Shown here: piece by piece, positions 58,292 to 64,000 of the stretch | Layout of the letters: each line of letters begins with the position of its first letter | Position numbering within the stretch: the stretch's first letter is position 1 | Assembly (NCBI GenBank): GCA_018398805.1 | Contig: JAGFBZ010000011.1 | Span: 558,001-622,000 of the forward strand | From: Hirundichthys speculiger | Lineage: Eukaryota; Chordata; Actinopteri; Beloniformes; Exocoetidae | Direction: 5' to 3' | DNA length: 64,000 nt | Made by a program: the position numbers and the translations under genes | The notes under the pieces: generated by a model | The model's input: only the letters and a program-made list of their open reading frames with translations | What the model was told of the DNA's origin: nothing | Databases searched by the model: none

Positions 58292-60822
58292 TAAGTTACA
58301 ACTGATTAACTCTATACATTGCATTAAAACTGTGGATTTATGGACATCAACAATGGAAAAGTCTAAATTAAAAACAATGTGCAGGCAGGCACTGCGACAG
58401 AGTTTGGCAGTGAGGGTAAATGCAGCCATGAGTTTAGCAGTTCAGCAGTTTACAGGTGACACACAAACACGGCGTAGCTGTTGTGAACCCCGAGTCAGTG
58501 GCAGATTTACTCTACTGGAAAAATTAGTTGTCGAGCTCTGTAGGTGAGGTTTCAAAACTATATTCACCTACAGACAGAAATGCAACCAACTCATTTCAGC
58601 AACAACCAACACAGTGTTCCAGCAGCAGCGCTCATTAACTCAGAGTTGTAATCACTCAGACCTGTTGATAAACTGGAGCCTGGAATTTACATACAAACAA
58701 AGCTTCAGCTTTTTGTTTTATGGGCTAATATAAATCTGTCAGTGTGTCACTGCATCATAGTTATTTAGAAATAATGTATTGGCATTCCTACAGAGTATAT
58801 GGATTCCTACAGAAGTTATGGGTTACCCATTAAAAAAAAAAAAAAAAAACAGCAACGGGATAAACAATGCTCAAATCCTTAATGGCACAGACACCTGCAG
58901 CTTAAGCCCTCGTGAAACAGGTTTAGCCAAAGAAAATAATTACAAAGCCCCTGGTCCTGCTAATAGATTAAGACAGAGAATTAAGCTCCGCTGTTGATTA
59001 CATTTTTAGCGCCCTCCCTTTTCTTTCCCTTACACCTGCAGTGTAAGTTACAGTAATCTCCAGGCATTTCATTGCTCTTACTGAGCCCTGCAAGCTGCTG
59101 CCTGATGATCCCATGAGCATACACATTTTAAATTGCCTGATGACGGGGCTGCAGGAAATGGCTGCCTCTGGCTGAATGTGCCCCACTGACAACAGAGAGC
59201 CCTGGATAACTTATCACATTACACCTTCAAAAAAAAAAAAAAAAAAAAAAACACACAGTGACCTTGCAGAGAGTTTTAGAGGATCCAGACAAAAGAAAGA
59301 ACAAGCAGAAGAAAAACTGAATGCTGTTAAGCAAACAAACTCTGGCGTATTATTATCATTATCTTTTTTTTTTTTTTAATCTCTAATAGTGAATGTCTTT
59401 CAGTTTTAGCATTAAGCTTCATGAAGTACCTAAAGGCACAGTAAATGTTAGAAAAATCAGTCATTTGTCACAAATATGTAGTTTTTATTTTCCTTCCAGT
59501 CTTCCCTGCAGTAATGGTATATTTTAAAGATATTTATGTGTAAACAGAGTGTATTTTTCATTTTCTAAATTCAGGAAAAACTGAAGTTATTTTGTTTGGC
59601 CTGAATAATCAGAAGCACATTATACAGCCGTATATTTTCTCTGAATCGCATAACTTTGACCCCAAGAACTCTAGCTGAAGGATCTTATGAGATGTTTTTT
59701 GAATCTCCTAAATGTCATTTAAAAAAGGTTTCTCTAGGAGAGCTTTCTTTCATACAGAAAACATAGTATACCAAGTTTATTATTAGAGTGTCCCAATAAT
59801 TTCCAGGTGATACAGGAGTTCTTCCAAGATCCATCAGGAATATCGTAAATGCTAAACATTCCAAATGGAAGCACCCAGAACCGTGGGTGACATCGTAAAA
59901 ACCGCATTGATCTGCAAACACAGACCCCGCCAGTTTAATGACCGACCCGAACCACCAGAACCAGCATAAGGACATGTCGAACTTGCAAAAAGGGAAACCA
60001 GTTGATGATCAGGAGCCTGTAACTGAGCAACAGCACGGGCACCCACTTGTTTCTTGGAGCGACACAAACTATATAAACATGTAACAAATTAACCTTTCGG
60101 TCAGTCTTTAGCTCAGATTAAAAAAAAAAAAAAAAAGTTAATTGGGTCTATGTTGAATAAACTATTTGTGCCTCAGTGATGAGTATCACTCATTAAAGGT
60201 TGACAATGTAGCCAAATAATCAGAAAAGTGAAAGTTTTTGGACATACCAGCAGACAGCTATCACCACAGCAGACTGTCTGTCCCAAGGATATGTGTAAAC
60301 TATCCAGAAAATATCCACCTGCCTCCCCCCCCCCTCCCCCCCATAAAAAGGCAGGTAAATATAAACCTGCTGGAGTGTCACTGTTCCCTCACCATGTTAT
60401 GCTCCGCCGCACTCAGGGACAACTCAATGAAAATGTGAACGATGATACTGCAGCTCGAGTTAGCTCTCAGCTATATGGGGCACTGAGAAAAAGAAACAAC
60501 AACTTAACAGTCAGCTAAAAATGTCCGTGTCACGGTTGTTGCATGACTCGTTCATTTTGCAGATTCCTTTAGGATAATGCAGGCAGGCAGATGACACCCG
60601 TGTTTTCACTTTTTTTTGCCAGTGTTTAGCAGCATTTCTTGCTCCGTCCATGCAGCAGCAGCAGCCCTGTCAAAATCAAAATTCTGAAAATGCCTTCTGT
60701 TTTAACAAGGTGTCTGCTTGACCGACAGTAAGCAACACAAAAATCAGTTTGCGGCAGGAACACAGTGCTGTCTGCAGTGGCCCTGTTTGTATTTCTCCAG
60801 TTTAAAGCTCATCTCCAGGGCG
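58292..60822. other. fstl4: Unassigned intronic sequence
   Basis: A-runs at 58832, 59229 and 60120, a T-run at 59365 and a C-tract at 60324-60342. 58980-59200 is complex, GC-balanced, contains 'ttgattacattttta' and looks enhancer-like. No exon seen. Confidence 0.4.
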
Positions 60823-60830
60823 CCCTGTGC

Positions 60831-62003
60831 TAGGGATGTAATGGTTTTCGGTATTACGGTAAAGCGGGGTAAAAATTTACGCGATAACGATTACCGTTTA
60901 TGTTTGACTTCATCTTATTATTGCAGTCGATTACCGGGTATATGTAATATCAGCCTCATTCTAGTCTGCGAGCGACTTGCGACTGTGTCTTCGCGTGAAT
61001 ATGTAGCTTGTGACATCGCCATCGTAACGTTAGCATGGCGGAAAGCGGTGATAGCACGCAGGACATTTACCAACCCACTAAAAGGACAAAATCCGAGGTC
61101 TGGGTATATTTTGTTTTTTAAAGAATGCAGAGGGACAACTGGTGGAGGACAATTACCCTGTCTGCAGAGCACTTGTTTACATTTTATTGTAATTTGTACA
61201 AGCAAGTTGAAGAAGCTAAGCCTAATGCTTCAAGCTACTGAGATGTTTCACAAAGAGTAACCTGGTTGACGCGCTTCGCTAACTCACATTTTGTAAACGT
61301 TACTGTTGCGTGTTGATCGAAAAAGGACTGGAACGATGTCCTGATGCAGTTAAAAAACTAATTCATTCCATTAACCGATCCGACAACCATAACGCCGGCA
61401 GTTAGCGCCTACAGCGGTCAAAACCTTTTGCCCTTCAGGGTCAAACACCTAACCAATAACAGGCAGCTACCTTTATACCTGACCCTCAGGTAACAACACA
61501 GCGACACCCACAGACGCACAGAGGGAACTACAATTGAAAACAACATTTTTGGCTCCTTTACAACTGTTTTTTTATTTGCACATTTATACTTATTTAAGGA
61601 TCAGCTTAAAGTCAAAAGTTTATTTCATTTGAACTTGCACTAAAATTTTTGTTCCTGATAATTGTTTGCATATTTTGACCTACTATGGTTGTTAAAGTGT
61701 TTATTTAAATTTACACCAGACAAATAAGCTTTGTTCCTGTTACTTATTTTGTTCATTTGAAATAAAACCTCTTTCTGTGCCAGTTGTTTCTCCGTTTAAT
61801 GTGAAAGTTTCATTTTGATAAGATTTTGGCCTTCTGCTGTTTTAATATGACAAGAAAATCACAAGATTTTGTGAAATTATTAAAAGGTTTGTTTTTCTTG
61901 ACATTTGTACAGCAATTAAGAATATCATGATAATATCGTAAACCCTGATAATTTGGTCACTATAAACGAGATATCAACATTTTCCATATCGTTACATTCC
62001 CTA
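60831..62003 (+). mobile_element. hAT derivative with BED-finger remnant, 1.17 kb
   Basis: Ends TAGGGATGTAATGGTTTTCG and, reverse-complemented, TAGGGAATGTAACGATATGG. A perfect 8-bp duplication, CCCTGTGC, lies at 60823-60830 and 62004-62011. The plus strand from the ATG at 61035 reads MAESGDSTQDIYQPTKRTKS then 'EVWVYFVF' and a stop. A shifted frame continues 'NAEGQLVEDNYPVCRA', and a further frame 'NLYKQVEEAKPNAS'. These are successive parts of a BED finger. The rest of the transposase is gone. Confidence 0.88.
61035..61245 (+). pseudogene. BED zinc-finger transposase remnant
   Basis: Start and N-terminal tail are intact to 'KSEVWVYF'. At least two frameshifts and a stop break the rest. The 'VC' of the CxxC pair survives, but the second Cys and the clear His pair do not. 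It belongs to a ZBED1-like branch of hAT transposases, different from the 57540 remnant. Confidence 0.75.
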
Positions 62004-62011
62004 CCCTGTGC

Positions 62012-64000
62012 TATCAACATTATTGTCGAAAACAAAACACATGGTTTTGTGCACCATATTAGCTGCAGCACATTTCTTTTTTAACTTGTGATGTAAAAAA
62101 TAATTAAGATTTGTGTAATTTTACATGGTGTATGTGTGACATTATTCTGATTTCTCTAGCTTTTTATGGAGTCTGCTATTAGCCTTTTAATCTAGCCATG
62201 AATCCATGCATCTACAGCTGAAAGTTATATTTACAAAAGGATGAAGCAGATACAGTACCGCTGTGGGCAAGCCAAATTGTGTCATTATGGAATAAAGCAG
62301 TAAAAGTCATCTTAGAAATGCTTCTCTGAGATATTTTGTCAAGAGATGGCCACACATTAGACAGAGCAGAGCAAGCGATGCACGCAGAAGGAACTAGAGG
62401 ATATTTTCTAAAGATAACTCATGATTTAAAAGTAGAAGATAATGAGGACACATCCAGTCTTTGGCAGTTTATCAAGCACGTAGCTGGTAGGTTTGAGGAT
62501 ATTTTTTTTTCCCCACATGTTCCACCCGCAGATCACTGCCAAGCAATGCTGACACCTAGGAAAAACAACAAAAAAGGAAAAAGAAAAGAAGAAATGTACG
62601 TTGAGGAAAATGTGTTTTTTTTTTTTTTTTTGTTTCTCCTCAGTCAAGGAGAAAGAGATTTATTCCTTTTATGGGAGTTTTGCTTTCATCTAAATTCTGT
62701 CAGTGGATGCATGTCTGGGGAAGAATTAATCTTTCTTTCTTTCTTTTTTTTTTTCCAGCTGTACAACAGGTCAAAACTTTACATCAGCGGCAAAGTGTGA
62801 AGTACTGTGTGTGGGAGTCTCTTGACAGGATATTCAGTCTTTCTTCTCCTCTGTAAATGTAATAGCACCAACACTTAACTGCACAACTGCTGCTGAAGTG
62901 CTGTGATGACATTTAAGTTTGATCATAATTTATATTCAGAGTTTACCGGACCCAAATTTTATTTGTCACAAAGAAATAGAATAAAAGATGAACTGTATAG
63001 ATTTCAATTAAAATACAAACAGAAGAATGCTGCCAAAAATAATGGGGGAAAAAAAAATCTTCATATAGACCATAAATGACTTCTCCTCAGTTCTAATGAA
63101 ATATTAATCATATTACCAATCGTTCCACATTAATGAAAACCAAACCACAAAGACAAATTATATTAGCCTATTGTGTATTGCCAAGAGGAAAAATTAACTG
63201 ATCAGCAACATTCATAACAATAGTGTTTTAATTATCATCAAACCAAGCAAGCATGGGTCCAATTTTAACTTTTATGACAGTCCTAAATTATAATGAGTTT
63301 GCCTCCTCGTAAGCTGATGAGAGAAACTGTAATAAGCGTAATGTGGTCCTTATTTTGCCTACTTGTAATTGCAGTACAGTGATTTGCTTGTTGGTATGTA
63401 GAAGTAGAGATGTTTTTTGCAATCTCAACTTTCTTTTTCCTTTTTTGGTTTTTAACTCTTGAAGGTTAAACACTGTTCAGCATGAACAGTGATGCCTGGA
63501 CTGCTTAAAAAAAGTATTGTATTGTAGTCAGTGATTAACTTCATTAACTAGTTGTCAAATTATACTGGTAACTGGCATTTGCAACAATATACCCCAAATA
63601 TGATGTAGTTACGAGGATAAAAGGTTTAAACATGGATAATCAGTTTAACAGATAATTAACTAGAATTTTCTAATATGAATCAAGAATTAAAATCACCGGC
63701 AGAAATAATACATCCAGATGGAAGCATAACTTTTTAACTGTAAGAAAACAGATTTATCAATAAACACATAAAACATAGGAAAATATTAGTTTAGATATTT
63801 TTGGAATACTTGCATAACAAAGTTAGATAACCATCGCCTAAATTACCAAAATAACAGCTGGTAAGGTCTGAAGAATAACAGCGGCTGCCAACGTTCTCAC
63901 GCAAAGTTGAACAGACTCATTGGGAAAAAAACATTATTAAAAAAGATCAATGAACGCAAACAACATATTTACGTCCAACTCAATTTAAACAATATCAGCT
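62012..64000. other. fstl4: Unassigned intronic sequence to the window end
   Basis: T-runs at 62617-62631 and 62742-62754, otherwise AT-rich. The 154-codon plus frame at 62336-62800 is interrupted by homopolymer-encoded Phe and Lys runs and has no domain. No Kazal exon seen. Confidence 0.45.

Noticed and set aside
60718..61260. 180-codon plus-strand frame
   Set aside because: Spans the border of a hAT element and uses a frame other than the BED remnant for most of its length.
62336..62800. 154-codon plus-strand frame
   Set aside because: Contains homopolymer-encoded Lys and Phe runs. No domain, and no splice sites that would place it in a gene.
1..64000. CRISPR array, operon, phage or plasmid features
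   Set aside because: No direct-repeat/spacer array and no bacterial gene organisation. Splice sites, SINEs and LINEs show an animal genome.

Overview
The window is intronic DNA from a ray-finned fish, most likely a percomorph teleost. Evidence for this is the AT-rich, repeat-rich sequence without bacterial-type gene packing, GT/AG-bounded exons, and many transposons and SINEs of kinds typical of teleosts. Only two convincing host coding exons were found, both on the minus strand: 47965-47775 and 40187-40067. Together they encode the paired EF-hand region of a secreted follistatin-like protein (FSTL4/FSTL5 family, FSTL4 favoured). They join in phase 0 across a 7.6 kb intron. The Kazal exon should lie upstream, beyond position 64000, and the immunoglobulin exons downstream, below position 1. 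Neither was found here, so the flanking introns must be at least about 16 kb and 40 kb. Read this way, nearly the whole window is three introns of one large gene.

Region by region. 1-928 is a CR1/L2-type LINE relic. 1187-1955 is a GC-rich retroelement end. 5725-7216 is an L1/Tx1-type LINE relic. 7354-9061 holds two hAT elements with perfect 8-bp target duplications, the second carrying a MADF-domain open frame. 10259-12150 is a Tc1/mariner relic directly abutting a pogo/Tigger-like element, which has a second copy at 18743-19272. 15403-16041 is a 29/30-bp minisatellite. 23813-25016 holds two SINE-type insertions, and 25868-26233 is a Tc1-type MITE inside a TA microsatellite. 29818-32105 is a nested stack: a LINE interrupted by a 1.7-kb DNA element, which itself carries another repeat; the LINE is also interrupted by a 79-bp truncated SINE. 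42024-43289 is a second copy of the 1.7-kb element family. 43301-43672 and 46828-47209 are two copies of a small hAT element, and the first carries telomere-like repeats. 44604-45950 is a Tc1/mariner relic. 48308-48582 and 51297-51953 are minus-strand SINEs, the second containing a hAT insertion. 57317-58283 and 60831-62003 are hAT derivatives with remnants of BED zinc-finger transposase.

The host exons appear intact and no mobile element touches them. The most unusual items are two. First, a MADF-domain module is shared by two hAT elements with different ends, and in one of them it is convergent with a BED-finger transposase remnant. Second, the 29970/42024 family combines GGSCCC ends, an apparent 3-bp target duplication, a long internal foldback and a minus-strand frame resembling the hAT C-terminal dimerisation region. 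All family assignments were made by eye from motifs and remembered family patterns. No database search was run.
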